Origin: Marinobacter sp. SS5-14b
Lineage (GTDB): Bacteria; Pseudomonadota; Gammaproteobacteria; Pseudomonadales; Oleiphilaceae
Direction: 5' to 3'
Assembly (NCBI RefSeq): GCF_030541005.1
Contig: NZ_JASSVM010000002.1
Coordinates: forward strand, 1-64,000
DNA length: 64,000 nucleotides
Shown here: piece after piece, positions 54,146 to 63,887 of the stretch
How the letters are laid out: the number at the start of each line of letters is the position of its first letter
Position numbering within the stretch: the first letter of the stretch is position 1
Notes under the pieces: generated by a model
The model's database searches: none
Seen by the model: the letters and a program-made list of their open reading frames with translations, nothing else
Told to the model about the DNA's origin: nothing
Program-made: the position numbers and the translations under genes

Positions 54146-57100
54146 ATGGGCAATCACCATGACAGTATCGCCCTCGACTGGGTTCGGGGCGAAATACAGG
54201 ACACGCTGACTCAGAGTCAGCATGCACTCGAAGCGTACGTCGATAATCGAGACGATACCGCGCGCCTGCGCTTCTGCCTGAACTACCTTCACCAGGTGCA
54301 CGGTACCCTGCAGATGGTGGAGCTCTACGGTGCGGCCTTGCTCACCGAGGAGATGGAAAAACTCACCCAGGCCATTCTGAATGAAGCCGTCGTCAATATT
54401 GACGACGCGGTTGAAGTGTTGATGGAGGCCATTCTCCAGCTGCCTCAGTACCTGGAACACCTTGGTAGCAGTCGTGATGACTTTCCGATGGTCCTGCTGC
54501 CATTGCTCAACGACCTGCGAGCAGCCCGTGGCGAATCCCTGCTCTCTGACACCTCACTGTTCAAACCCGATCTCACGCCTGCCCGGCTGAAAGTCGCCGG
54601 CAAGATATCCGAGCGCCTGCAAGATCCCAAAGTACTCGGACACCTCCGCAAATTGCGGCAGATGTACCAGTTTGCTTTGGCCGGTGTAGTTCGCGAAGCC
54701 GATCTGGACGCCCATTTCGGGTACATGCAGAAAGTTATCCAGCGGCTCGCCCGTTTGTGCCAGAAAACGCCCCGGGGTGAACTCTGGAAAGCGGCGGGTG
54801 CGTTTGTTGAAACTCTGGAAGCACGGGTTAACCCGGTCAACACCGCCGTTAAGTCGTTACTGCGTGAGCTTGACTCCGAAATACGCAAACTGACGGATGA
54901 GCACGCCGATATTCTGCAGCAGCCCATTCCCGAACCGCTGCTGAAAAACCTGCTGTACTACGTTGCCCGGGCCAGAGACCTGGACCGGCCCCAGGTTAAT
55001 GCGCTACGCCAGGCCTATCAGCTGGCGGACGCCCTGCCCTCGGATGACGACGTCAATGCAGCCCGAACCCGGGTGTCCGGCCCGGGTCGCGATGCTATCC
55101 ACTCCGTCGTCAGTGCACTGAACGAAGAGCTGGCCAGGCTGAAAGACCAGCTCGACCTGTTCGTTCGGGCGGAACTCCGCCAGAACAACGAGCTGGATGA
55201 CCTGCTGCCCGGCATGCGCCAGGTTGGCAACACCCTGGCGGTGCTCGGCCTGGGCATCCCTCGCAAAGTGGTCACTGAGCAGATTGAACTGGTTGAAAAA
55301 CTCTGCAACCAGGCCGACGTTATCGACGACGGCACCTTGATGGATATTGCCGGGGCCCTGTTGTATGTCGAGGCAAGTCTTGCCGGCCTCGATACCGACC
55401 GCCGGCCAGACAGCACCGAAAGCCCGAGCGATAACGAGAAAATCAATATTGGCTCAAGGGAAATCAGTGAAGCCAATGAGGCGCTGATTCGCGAATCACG
55501 AAACACCCTGGAACAGGCCAAATCGGCCATCGTGAACTTCATCGCCTCCCAGTGGGACACCCGTGAAATTGACCACGTACCTGGCCTGCTTCACAGCATC
55601 CGGGGCGGCCTGAGCCTGGTGCCACTGGCACGGGTGCCAGACATGCTGGCCTCAGCCGAACGTTATGTGTCAGATGTCTTGCTGGCCAGCAAGCAGATTC
55701 CTGACTGGCGGCAGCTGGACACCCTGGCCGATGCGATAACCAGCATCGAGTACTATCTCGAGCGCCTTGCTGAGGGTATCAGCGACAACGACGCCATTTT
55801 GCGAATCGCAGAGGACAGCCTGGCCAGCTTGGGCTTCCCAGTCGGGCAGGAGCCTACCTGGAACCAGGCACCGGAAGCCGGTATGGAGCCAGCAACCGAC
55901 GTACCGGTGCTGGAAACCGAGCTTACGGAAGAGCCGACTCAGCAGCACAAAGGCTCGGACAACGAACTGCTGGATGATGAGATCCTCGGAATATTTGTTG
56001 AGGAAGCCGAAGAAGTCCTCGAAACCATCCATGAATATTACCCGCGGCTTCGCCAGAACCATGAAGACCGCGACGCCCTCACCGAAGTGCGCCGGGCTTA
56101 CCATACCCTCAAAGGCAGCGGCCGGCTTGTTGGCGCCGCCAGCCTGGGCGAACTGGCCTGGTCCGTGGAGAACCTGCTTAACCGGGTCATCGACCAGACC
56201 ATAAAGCCCACTGAAGACATGTTCACGCTGGTGGACGAGGTGAACGCACGAATTCCGTCATTGATTCAGGAGTTCCGCCAAGGCGAAACCACAGGTGATA
56301 TTGCGGCACTGATGGCTCGTGCCGAGGCGCTCGCGACCACTCGCCGAGCTGACGCCGCCACGGAAGCCCCTGACACCACAGTCCAGTCTGCAGATGCCGA
56401 ATCTCCGGCGGATGTTCAGGCTGAAGCTTCAGAAGAGTCAACGCAACCCGATGTTCAGGCCGAAGCTTCAGAAGAGTCAACGCAACCCGATGTTCAGGCC
56501 GAAGTTGAAGACGATCTCATCGACGATGAGATTCTGGAAATCTTCATTGAAGAAGCCGGCGAAGTGCTCGACACCATTCGCGAATACCTGCCCATGCTGC
56601 TTCGTCAACACGACGACCGCAGTGCACTGGCCGAGGTTCGCCGGGCCTTCCATACCCTCAAAGGCAGTGGCCGAATGGTCGGTGCCACCGTTATTGGTGA
56701 GCTGTCCTGGTCCGTTGAGAACCTGCTGAACCGGATTATCGACGGCAGTGTTTTCATGAACGATGACATCGCTCAGCTGCTTCAGGATGTCACCGGCACC
56801 GTTCCTGCGTTGGTCAGCGACTTTGAGAACCGCAAAGGGGCAACGGTAGAAACAGCCGGACTGGAAGCTCGGGCCAATGCCCTGGCCAACGGCGAGCTTC
56901 CGGGCGCCACGGCAATGCCCGAAGCCGAAGTGCCCGACAACCTTGAACAAGGTTCAGACAGCGCCGGGCTCGGCCATATTGATGACAGCAATGACGTCGA
57001 ACAGGCGGTTCTTGAAGAAGTCGACCCGGTACTGCTCGAGATTTTTGAAAACGAAACCGAAACCCATCTTCAAACCATCGAAGAGTACCTGGCCGCAGCC

Positions 57101-60100
57101 GGCGATAAAGCCACCGTGGCCTATACCGATGATTTGTCCCGGGCGCTCCACACCCTTAAAGGTAGCGCGAACACCGCGGGCATAGCGCCGATTGCCGTCG
57201 TTATTACGCCACTCGAGCGGTTTATCAAGGAATCCAGGGCTCAGAACAAGCGCGCCGACCGGGACGTACTCGAACTGATCGCCAGCGCCAGCGACTTCTT
57301 GTCGCGGGGCCTGGCACAGCTTCACGACAACCCCCAGGCGGAGCTGGAAGGCACCGACGATTACCTGGAGCGGCTCGAGAAGATCAGCCAGCACACCCTG
57401 CAATCTCAGCACCTTGGTGATGACGAGCAGCCTGCCGCCAAAGCGCCGCCTCAGCTGGTCCAGCTGTTCCTGGGCGAGGGACTGGACATCGTACTGGATG
57501 CCGAGAGCATTCTTGACGAATGGTCTGCCAACCCCGAGCAAACGGAATCGCTGGCGACACTGCGCAGCGAGCTGGAAACACTCACGGACGGAGCCGCGGA
57601 CGCAGGCCTGGCCGACGTAGCCAACCTCGCCGATGCACTGACCCGACTCTACAGCGCTGTTGCTATTAAGGGCATGCCAGCAACCGGCAACTTCTTCGAA
57701 ACAGCCCGGAATGCTCAGGAGCAACTGATTAACCTGATGGATCAGGTCGCTGCCGGGCTGGCAACAGACCCCTGCGACCAGCTGATTCTGGATCTGAACG
57801 AATTGACTGCCGCGGCTGGCCGTAGCGACGAACCCGATGAGTTTGACCAGCAGTTCACCGGCGATCTTGAAGAAATTGACCTGAATCTCGAAATTAACGA
57901 GTTTGAGGATCAGATCCCGCAGCCAGACGACAGCACACCGCCGCTGCCGGAAACCTCCGAAGAAGACACCGGCGAAATGGATGAGGAACTGGCCGCCATC
58001 TTCCTGGAAGAAGCTCGGGACCTGATTGACAGCACAGCCGAAGCCTTGCAGAGCTGGAGCGAAAACACCGGCAGTCTGGATATCCTGCGACTGCTCCAAC
58101 GTGATCTTCACACCCTGAAGGGCGGCGCCCGCCTGGCCGATATCAAGGCCATCGGTGACCTGTCCCACGAACTCGAAAATCTGTTCGAAGGCCTGACCGA
58201 GCAAAAGTTCTCCGTCAATGACAAGCTTTCCGATCTGCTGTTCCGCTGCCACGACCGCCTGGCCGGCATGGTCGATGCGCTTGAAGCACAGGATCAACCA
58301 AAGCCTGCACCGGATCTGATCCAGGAAATCCACGCGTACATCCAGGATGCCCGGGGCGTTCGGCCGGTGACCGATATTGCACCACTGGATGAGCCCGACA
58401 CCGAGACCGAAGAGCTTCAACACATCGAAACCGGGCTCGATCACAGCTTAGTGGAAGACGAAACCGGATCAACAGACACCGAAAGCGCCGACATCGAAGA
58501 CGGTGTCACGGACATGTCTCATCTGGATCCGGAGCTGATAGGCATATTCCTGGAAGAAGCCTATGACCTGATCAACTCCACGGGCAGTGCCCTGCATACC
58601 TGGAGTGAAGATCCGTCTAACCGGGGCGTTGCCGCAGAACTCCAACGCGACGTTCACACCCTTAAAGGTGGCGCCCGAATGGCCGGCGTTGACGCCATCG
58701 GCGACTTGACGCACGTATTGGAAGATCTGTTTGAAAAAGTTGCCGAAGGCCAATTAGAAGCCAGCAGCGAAATGATCGACCTGTTGTTCGCCTGCCACGA
58801 CCGCCTGGCCCAAATGGTTGAGCAGGTCGCGACACAGAAACCGTGCCCGGCAGCCAAACAGCTGGAGCAGCAGGTTCAGGCTATTCTTCGGGGCGAAAGC
58901 CTGCCCGGTGCCGATGCCATTGATGAAATTGAGCAGGCCGAAAACGAGCCAGCCCAGGAAGCCGACGATCTGGCACCGGAGACATTCCCGGAAGTGACAG
59001 ACGAAGACCACGGTGACCTGGCGGAAGACCTGCCAATGGTCGCCGATGATGACCTGATCAGCATCTTCCTGGACGAAGGCCTTGAAATTCATGAGGCGAT
59101 TACCGAATGCCTCAACCAATGGCGGGATGAACCCGATGAACTCGGCACCATCACCTCGCTCCAGCAGGAGCTACACACCCTCAAAGGCGGTGCCCGCCTG
59201 TCGGATGTAGACACCATCGCAGACTTGGCTGAAGCCTGGTCTGACACGCTCGACAAGCTGGTCGCCGGCGATGTTCATCAGGCCACAACCCTGGCCCTGA
59301 GCGAACGGGCCCTGGCCAGCCTCAAGAGCATGCTGGACGCTCTGGAAAAGGGCAACAAGCCGAAGGCCGATGCAGAACTCATCGGTGCATTCAACAACGC
59401 CGATGCGCCTTCTGACGACGCACCGCAACAAGTGTCCGAACAAGCGGGCTCCGTTGAAGCGGTTGATCCTGAAGTGCTGGAAATTTTCCTCGAGGAAGCC
59501 GGCGAAATCATGGATCAGCTCGAGCAACTGCTCGACGACTGGCGCAAAGAACCGGCAAACCATCACTTTAACCAGGAAGCTCAGCGCGCGCTGCACACCC
59601 TCAAAGGCGGCGCTCGCCTGTCTCAGCTTACCGAGCTTGGCGACAAGGCCCATGATTTCGAAACCCGGCTGATCGATCTTGGCGGCAATGCGCCTTCCGA
59701 GACCGAATGGCAAACCATTGCCAGCCACCATGACAGCATCATCGAGCTGGTAGCGGATGTTCGTAAACACTACGAAAGCGGGGCAGCCTTGCCGGTACCG
59801 GCGGATCAGCCCGCAGAGCAACCACCGGAGACAGCTGCTGAGCCTGCATCCGAAACCAGGGCTCCGGAACCCAAGCCCCTTGCGACACCGGCTGCCAAGG
59901 CACAAAAGCCGGCCAGAAAACCAGCGAAAGTACGCAACAAGGCAGCCGACGCACAACGGGCTGCTCAGGAAACGATTCGGGTTTCTGCGCCGCTGCTGGA
60001 CGAACTGGTCAACCTCGCGGGTGAAACCAGTATCACTCGTGGCCGACTGGAACAACAGTCCAGTGATTTCAGCCACACCCTGGATGAAATGGCGGCCACC

Positions 60101-61798
60101 ATCGAGCGTCTGCGCGAGCAGCTTCGCCGGATGGAAATTGAAACCGAAGCCCAGATTCTGTTCCGTGCCGAGCAGGAGCATGGCCCGGACTACGGCGACG
60201 ATTTCGACCCCCTCGAGATGGACCGCTACTCTTCGATCCAGCAGCTGTCACGGGCATTGACCGAGTCTTCCTCGGATCTTGCGGATTTGCGGGAAACGCT
60301 TGCCGACCGGGTACGGGATACGGAAACCCTGCTGGTTCAGCAATCCCGGATCAATACGGAACTCCAGGAAGGTCTGATGAAGACCCGAATGATTCCGTTC
60401 GCCTCCATGGTGCCAAGGCTGCGCCGGATCGTCCGACAGATCAGCGGTGAACTTGGCAAGAAGGTGGAGTTCGACGTTCGCAATGCCGAAGGGGAAATGG
60501 ACCGCAACATTCTGGAGCGTATGATTGCGCCTCTGGAGCATATGTTACGGAACGCTCTGGATCACGGTATCGAATCACCGGAGGATCGCCGTAAAGCCGG
60601 CAAGCCGGACACCGGCGAGGTGGTGCTGTCACTCAACCGTGAAGGCGGTGATGTGGTGCTTCGAATGATGGACGATGGCAAAGGCATACCGTCCAACATT
60701 ATCCGCGACAAAGCCATCCGTCAGGGCCTTATGGGCGCGGAAGAGGAGCTCTCTGAGCGGGAAATCCTGCAGTTTATCCTCCAGCCGGGATTCTCAACCG
60801 CCCAGCAGGTAACGCAGATTTCTGGTCGCGGTGTCGGCATGGACGTGGTCGCCAGTGAAATCAAACAACTGGGCGGCAGTCTGGATATCGACTCTGCGCT
60901 CGGCCGCGGAACCACCTTTACCGTACGCCTGCCGTTTACCGTATCGGTAAACCGGGCGCTGATGGTTTCCACCGGTGAAGACTTCTACGCCATTCCCCTG
61001 AATACCATTGAGGGTATCGTACGGGTCAGCACCTATGAGCTGGAAGAATACTACAAGCCCGATGCCCCGATGTACGAATACGCCGGGCAGCAGTATCGCC
61101 TGCAGTACCTGGGCAACCTGCTCAACAGCGACCACCATCCCAAGCTTCAGGGGCAGGCACTGCCACTGCCCGTCATTCTGGTTCGCGGCGCCGAGCAGCC
61201 TATGGCGCTGCAAGTTGACCAGCTGATGGGTAGCCGCGAAATCGTTGTTAAGTCGCTTGGCCCTCAGTTCGGAACCGTTCGCGGCGTATCCGGTGCAACC
61301 ATTCTCGGTGACGGCAACGTGGTGGTGATTCTTGATCTGCCGGCCATGATCCGTTCAGACATCCTGTCTGAGCGGGAGCGTCTTGCCAGCCTGGCGAAAG
61401 CCAGGGAGACCAGCCGTTACGAAGAGCAGATAACCACCGTTATGGTGGTGGACGATTCGGTGACCGTGCGCAAGGTTACCTCGCGTCTGCTGGAGCGCAA
61501 CGGCATGGAGGTTATTACCGCGAAAGATGGCCTGGATGCGGTGGCACAGCTACAGGATCATCGCCCGGATATCATCCTGCTGGACATTGAAATGCCGCGT
61601 ATGGATGGCTTCGAAGTGGCGAGTTTTGTGCGCCACGACGAGCACCTCAAAGATACTCCGATCTGTATGATCACGTCCCGAACCGGTGAAAAGCACCGGG
61701 AGCGGGCACTGGCCATCGGAGTCAATGAGTATCTGGGTAAGCCATTCCAGGAATCTGAGCTGCTTGAGACCATCAAACGGCTCACCGGTACTCAGTGA
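54146..61798 (+). CDS. chpA: Giant hybrid chemotaxis kinase ChpA with multiple Hpt domains
   Basis: 2550 residues from ATG 54146 (CCGGAG upstream; the open frame extends upstream only into pilK). Ten Hpt-like modules: H49 (LHQVHGT) and H483 (LHSIRGG) divergent; H653, H836, H1002, H1322, H1504, H1677 and H1817 in HTLKG motifs; and one with Glu1144 in place of His (LETLTDGA). Then a CheA dimerisation segment (LDELVNLAGETSITR, near 1950), ATPase (N box LRNALDHGIE, MMDDGKGI, GRGVGMDVV), a CheW-like domain, and a C-terminal receiver with Asp in LLDIEMPRMDG. It phosphorylates PilG and PilH. The Pseudomonas protein has, as I recall, six Hpt plus Ser and Thr versions; this one has more canonical His sites. 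Confidence 0.95.
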   Translation: MGNHHDSIALDWVRGEIQDTLTQSQHALEAYVDNRDDTARLRFCLNYLHQVHGTLQMVELYGAALLTEEMEKLTQAILNEAVVNIDDAVEVLMEAILQLPQYLEHLGSSRDDFPMVLLPLLNDLRAARGESLLSDTSLFKPDLTPARLKVAGKISERLQDPKVLGHLRKLRQMYQFALAGVVREADLDAHFGYMQKVIQRLARLCQKTPRGELWKAAGAFVETLEARVNPVNTAVKSLLRELDSEIRKLTDEHADILQQPIPEPLLKNLLYYVARARDLDRPQVNALRQAYQLADALPSDDDVNAARTRVSGPGRDAIHSVVSALNEELARLKDQLDLFVRAELRQNNELDDLLPGMRQVGNTLAVLGLGIPRKVVTEQIELVEKLCNQADVIDDGTLMDIAGALLYVEASLAGLDTDRRPDSTESPSDNEKINIGSREISEANEALIRESRNTLEQAKSAIVNFIASQWDTREIDHVPGLLHSIRGGLSLVPLARVPDMLASAERYVSDVLLASKQIPDWRQLDTLADAITSIEYYLERLAEGISDNDAILRIAEDSLASLGFPVGQEPTWNQAPEAGMEPATDVPVLETELTEEPTQQHKGSDNELLDDEILGIFVEEAEEVLETIHEYYPRLRQNHEDRDALTEVRRAYHTLKGSGRLVGAASLGELAWSVENLLNRVIDQTIKPTEDMFTLVDEVNARIPSLIQEFRQGETTGDIAALMARAEALATTRRADAATEAPDTTVQSADAESPADVQAEASEESTQPDVQAEASEESTQPDVQAEVEDDLIDDEILEIFIEEAGEVLDTIREYLPMLLRQHDDRSALAEVRRAFHTLKGSGRMVGATVIGELSWSVENLLNRIIDGSVFMNDDIAQLLQDVTGTVPALVSDFENRKGATVETAGLEARANALANGELPGATAMPEAEVPDNLEQGSDSAGLGHIDDSNDVEQAVLEEVDPVLLEIFENETETHLQTIEEYLAAAGDKATVAYTDDLSRALHTLKGSANTAGIAPIAVVITPLERFIKESRAQNKRADRDVLELIASASDFLSRGLAQLHDNPQAELEGTDDYLERLEKISQHTLQSQHLGDDEQPAAKAPPQLVQLFLGEGLDIVLDAESILDEWSANPEQTESLATLRSELETLTDGAADAGLADVANLADALTRLYSAVAIKGMPATGNFFETARNAQEQLINLMDQVAAGLATDPCDQLILDLNELTAAAGRSDEPDEFDQQFTGDLEEIDLNLEINEFEDQIPQPDDSTPPLPETSEEDTGEMDEELAAIFLEEARDLIDSTAEALQSWSENTGSLDILRLLQRDLHTLKGGARLADIKAIGDLSHELENLFEGLTEQKFSVNDKLSDLLFRCHDRLAGMVDALEAQDQPKPAPDLIQEIHAYIQDARGVRPVTDIAPLDEPDTETEELQHIETGLDHSLVEDETGSTDTESADIEDGVTDMSHLDPELIGIFLEEAYDLINSTGSALHTWSEDPSNRGVAAELQRDVHTLKGGARMAGVDAIGDLTHVLEDLFEKVAEGQLEASSEMIDLLFACHDRLAQMVEQVATQKPCPAAKQLEQQVQAILRGESLPGADAIDEIEQAENEPAQEADDLAPETFPEVTDEDHGDLAEDLPMVADDDLISIFLDEGLEIHEAITECLNQWRDEPDELGTITSLQQELHTLKGGARLSDVDTIADLAEAWSDTLDKLVAGDVHQATTLALSERALASLKSMLDALEKGNKPKADAELIGAFNNADAPSDDAPQQVSEQAGSVEAVDPEVLEIFLEEAGEIMDQLEQLLDDWRKEPANHHFNQEAQRALHTLKGGARLSQLTELGDKAHDFETRLIDLGGNAPSETEWQTIASHHDSIIELVADVRKHYESGAALPVPADQPAEQPPETAAEPASETRAPEPKPLATPAAKAQKPARKPAKVRNKAADAQRAAQETIRVSAPLLDELVNLAGETSITRGRLEQQSSDFSHTLDEMAATIERLREQLRRMEIETEAQILFRAEQEHGPDYGDDFDPLEMDRYSSIQQLSRALTESSSDLADLRETLADRVRDTETLLVQQSRINTELQEGLMKTRMIPFASMVPRLRRIVRQISGELGKKVEFDVRNAEGEMDRNILERMIAPLEHMLRNALDHGIESPEDRRKAGKPDTGEVVLSLNREGGDVVLRMMDDGKGIPSNIIRDKAIRQGLMGAEEELSEREILQFILQPGFSTAQQVTQISGRGVGMDVVASEIKQLGGSLDIDSALGRGTTFTVRLPFTVSVNRALMVSTGEDFYAIPLNTIEGIVRVSTYELEEYYKPDAPMYEYAGQQYRLQYLGNLLNSDHHPKLQGQALPLPVILVRGAEQPMALQVDQLMGSREIVVKSLGPQFGTVRGVSGATILGDGNVVVILDLPAMIRSDILSERERLASLAKARETSRYEEQITTVMVVDDSVTVRKVTSRLLERNGMEVITAKDGLDAVAQLQDHRPDIILLDIEMPRMDGFEVASFVRHDEHLKDTPICMITSRTGEKHRERALAIGVNEYLGKPFQESELLETIKRLTGTQ
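56411..56504 (+). repeat. 39-bp in-frame tandem repeat inside chpA
   Basis: Two full and one partial unit (56411-56449, 56450-56488, 56489-56504) encode DVQAEASEESTQP repeated. Units differ by one base (C/T near the GGC/GGCC position). It lies in the linker between two Hpt domains and is a multiple of 3, so copy number can change without a frameshift. Confidence 0.93.
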
Positions 61799-62850
61799 TG
61801 CCCGGCCAGACCGGCCGGCCCGGGGTCGGAATTGTTTCCGATGAGGTACTGCAACGCCACCGGTTGCAGGAAGCAACGGGGAAGTTTGGCCTCGAGGTCT
61901 GCTTCTCCGGGGATCCCGCCCGGCTGATGGCGTATCCGGAGTTTCCGGCGGCGGCACTCTGGCTGGTCACCCTGCAGGATGAAGCCGACCACCCGGCACT
62001 GTTTGATCATTTGCTCGAAAGTACCGATGCTCCCGTGCTGTTTGGCGTCGACCAGGCACCCAAGCCAGGAACTACCGACTACTTCCGCTGGGAGCGACGA
62101 CTGCTGGACAAGCTGGAGCGTCAACTCGGCCCGCTGGAAGAGCTCGATAGCGCCAACGACCTCGAGGAACTGGTTGAAACCGCTCCGATACAGCCATCAA
62201 CACCGGAGCTGCCACGCTGGATTGCACCGGCAACGCCGGGCTCCCTGGCCGATGAAGTCTGGATACTCGGGGCATCCCTGGGTGGCCCGGCAGCAGTCAA
62301 AACCTTTCTGGATCACTTGCCGCCCGGCCTACCCGTAGGCTTTGTCTACGCCCAGCACATTGATGGTAACTTTACCGAGGTGCTGACCCGGGTTCTGGGT
62401 CGCCATGCCCATTATCAGCTCAAGCGAGCAGAAGAAGGCTATCGGGTGCACAACGGTGATGTGGTACTGATGCCGGTGGAAAACGAGTGGTCTTTCAACA
62501 CTGATGGCTGCCTTGCCCAGCTGGACAAACCCTGGCCAGGGCCCTATGGCCCGTCAATTGACCAGGTATTGCTGAACGTCGCGGATCATTATGGCAAGCG
62601 TTGCCATGCCATTCTGTTTTCCGGCATGGGCAACGACGGCGCCATTGCTGCACCCATGCTGAAAGCCTACGGCAGCCGTATCTGGGTGCAGGAAAGCAAA
62701 AGTTGCGGCAACAGTTCCATGCCCGAGTCGGTCGCAGCCACCGGCTGTGCAACATTCAGTGGCACTCCGGAGCAACTGGCTGCCGAGCTGGTCAAAACCA
62801 TTGAGAACAACTGCCTGCTCAAGAGCCGGCAAAAACGGGATTCCGCCTGA
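61798..62850 (+). CDS. chpB: CheB-type methylesterase ChpB
   Basis: 350 residues. The ATG overlaps the chpA stop (TGATG), so translation is coupled. The C-terminal CheB catalytic domain has the Ser (ILGASLGGPAAVK), His (YAQHIDGNF) and Asp (SGMGNDGAI) of the active site. The N-terminal 120 residues look like a degenerate receiver (VGIVSDEVLQRHRLQEA ... ALWLVTLQDE) in which the phospho-acceptor Asp seems to be Thr. It removes methyl groups from PilJ. Confidence 0.92.
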   Translation: MPGQTGRPGVGIVSDEVLQRHRLQEATGKFGLEVCFSGDPARLMAYPEFPAAALWLVTLQDEADHPALFDHLLESTDAPVLFGVDQAPKPGTTDYFRWERRLLDKLERQLGPLEELDSANDLEELVETAPIQPSTPELPRWIAPATPGSLADEVWILGASLGGPAAVKTFLDHLPPGLPVGFVYAQHIDGNFTEVLTRVLGRHAHYQLKRAEEGYRVHNGDVVLMPVENEWSFNTDGCLAQLDKPWPGPYGPSIDQVLLNVADHYGKRCHAILFSGMGNDGAIAAPMLKAYGSRIWVQESKSCGNSSMPESVAATGCATFSGTPEQLAAELVKTIENNCLLKSRQKRDSA

Positions 62851-62861
62851 GGAACAACGCG

Positions 62862-63323
62862 ATGAACGAGAACAGCCAAACCTTACCCTGCGTTATGATA
62901 CCGGTGAGCGATCGGCAACTGCTGCTGCCCAACGTATCCATTGCCGAAGTGGTCGACCTGAACAGCACCGATGCAGGAACCAACACTCCGGACTGGTTGG
63001 TTGGATTCCTCGAGTGGCGGGGCCTCAACCTGCCCGTAATCTCTTACGATGCGGCTAATGGTGGCAAATTGATGATACCCGGCGGCAACCGGGGTCGAAT
63101 CATCGTGATCAACACGATCGGCCCGAAGCACGAGCAGCTTCCGTTCATGGCACTCGTGACTCAGGGCATTCCCAGCCAGGCCCGACTGATGGAAGACCAG
63201 ATCCGGGAGCTCGAAGGTCAGCCCGGGCCAGCGGATCTCATGCAGGTTGAAGTAGACGGTGAGACAGCCTGGATTCCCAACCTCGAATACCTGGAGTCCC
63301 TGGCGTCAGAAGCCAGACATTGA
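62862..63323 (+). CDS. chpC: CheW-like protein ChpC
   Basis: 153 residues with a CheW-like fold (MIPVSDRQLLLPNVSIAEVVDL; WLVGFLEWRGLNLPVISYD; IVINTIG). Second coupling protein of the Pil-Chp system, perhaps for other receptors. Last pil-chp gene here; the chpD and chpE genes of P. aeruginosa are replaced at this place by zur. Confidence 0.92.
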   Translation: MNENSQTLPCVMIPVSDRQLLLPNVSIAEVVDLNSTDAGTNTPDWLVGFLEWRGLNLPVISYDAANGGKLMIPGGNRGRIIVINTIGPKHEQLPFMALVTQGIPSQARLMEDQIRELEGQPGPADLMQVEVDGETAWIPNLEYLESLASEARH

Positions 63324-63352
63324 TTCTTCCGGGAGCAACCGTAGCGACAACG

Positions 63353-63386
63353 CCTGCAAATGTTATAATGTTTCAAAATTTGCAGG
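63353..63386 (+). promoter_or_regulatory. Candidate Zur operator and -10 box before zur
   Basis: CCTGCAAAT (63353-63361) and ATTTGCAGG (63378-63386) form a 9-bp inverted repeat. Inside is AAATGTTATAATGTTTC, whose left half matches the AAATGTTATA of gammaproteobacterial Zur boxes, and a perfect TATAAT (63364-63369). The right half departs from the consensus, and there is no good -35. Confidence 0.55.
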
Positions 63387-63395
63387 ATCCGGATT

Positions 63396-63887
63396 ATGCC
63401 AGAGAGTGCGCTCCCATACCGCCCCCACAATCATCAGAACTGTGTCAGTCAGGCACTGGCTGACGCAACAGCCATTTGCCGGCAACAGAATGCCCGCCTG
63501 ACCCCGATTCGTGAGCGGGTACTGGAACTGATCTGGCAGTCACACAAACCTCTTGGTGCCTACGACATACTAGGCATGCTGGGAGCTGAGGGCCACAACG
63601 CAGCCCCACCTACGGTCTACCGGGCGCTGGACTTTCTGCTTCAGCACGGCCTGGTTCACCGGATATCCTCCCTGAATTCGTTTATTGGTTGCACCCAGGC
63701 AGGCGAGCACCATCGCGGTATGTTTTTGATCTGCAGGCAGTGCGGCAATGTCCTTGAACTGGCGGCCCCCGAAGTCGCACAGGCTGTCGAATCGGCTGCC
63801 GAATCGGAAGCCTTTTTGCCCGAAGACATCACCCTGGAAATTGCCGGCCTGTGCCCTCGGTGTCAGGTGGAATCCCGTCATGACTGA
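63396..63887 (+). CDS. zur: Zinc uptake regulator Zur (Fur family)
   Basis: 163 residues. Winged-helix N-terminal domain (RLTPIRERVLELIWQSHKPLGAYDIL; PPTVYRALDFLLQHGLVHRI), a metal-site region EHHRG and two CxxC pairs (CRQC; CPRC) that hold structural zinc. It represses zinc uptake genes when zinc is plentiful. AGGA precedes the ATG. It overlaps znuC by 8 bp, so the two are one operon, probably autoregulated. Confidence 0.93.
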   Translation: MPESALPYRPHNHQNCVSQALADATAICRQQNARLTPIRERVLELIWQSHKPLGAYDILGMLGAEGHNAAPPTVYRALDFLLQHGLVHRISSLNSFIGCTQAGEHHRGMFLICRQCGNVLELAAPEVAQAVESAAESEAFLPEDITLEIAGLCPRCQVESRHD

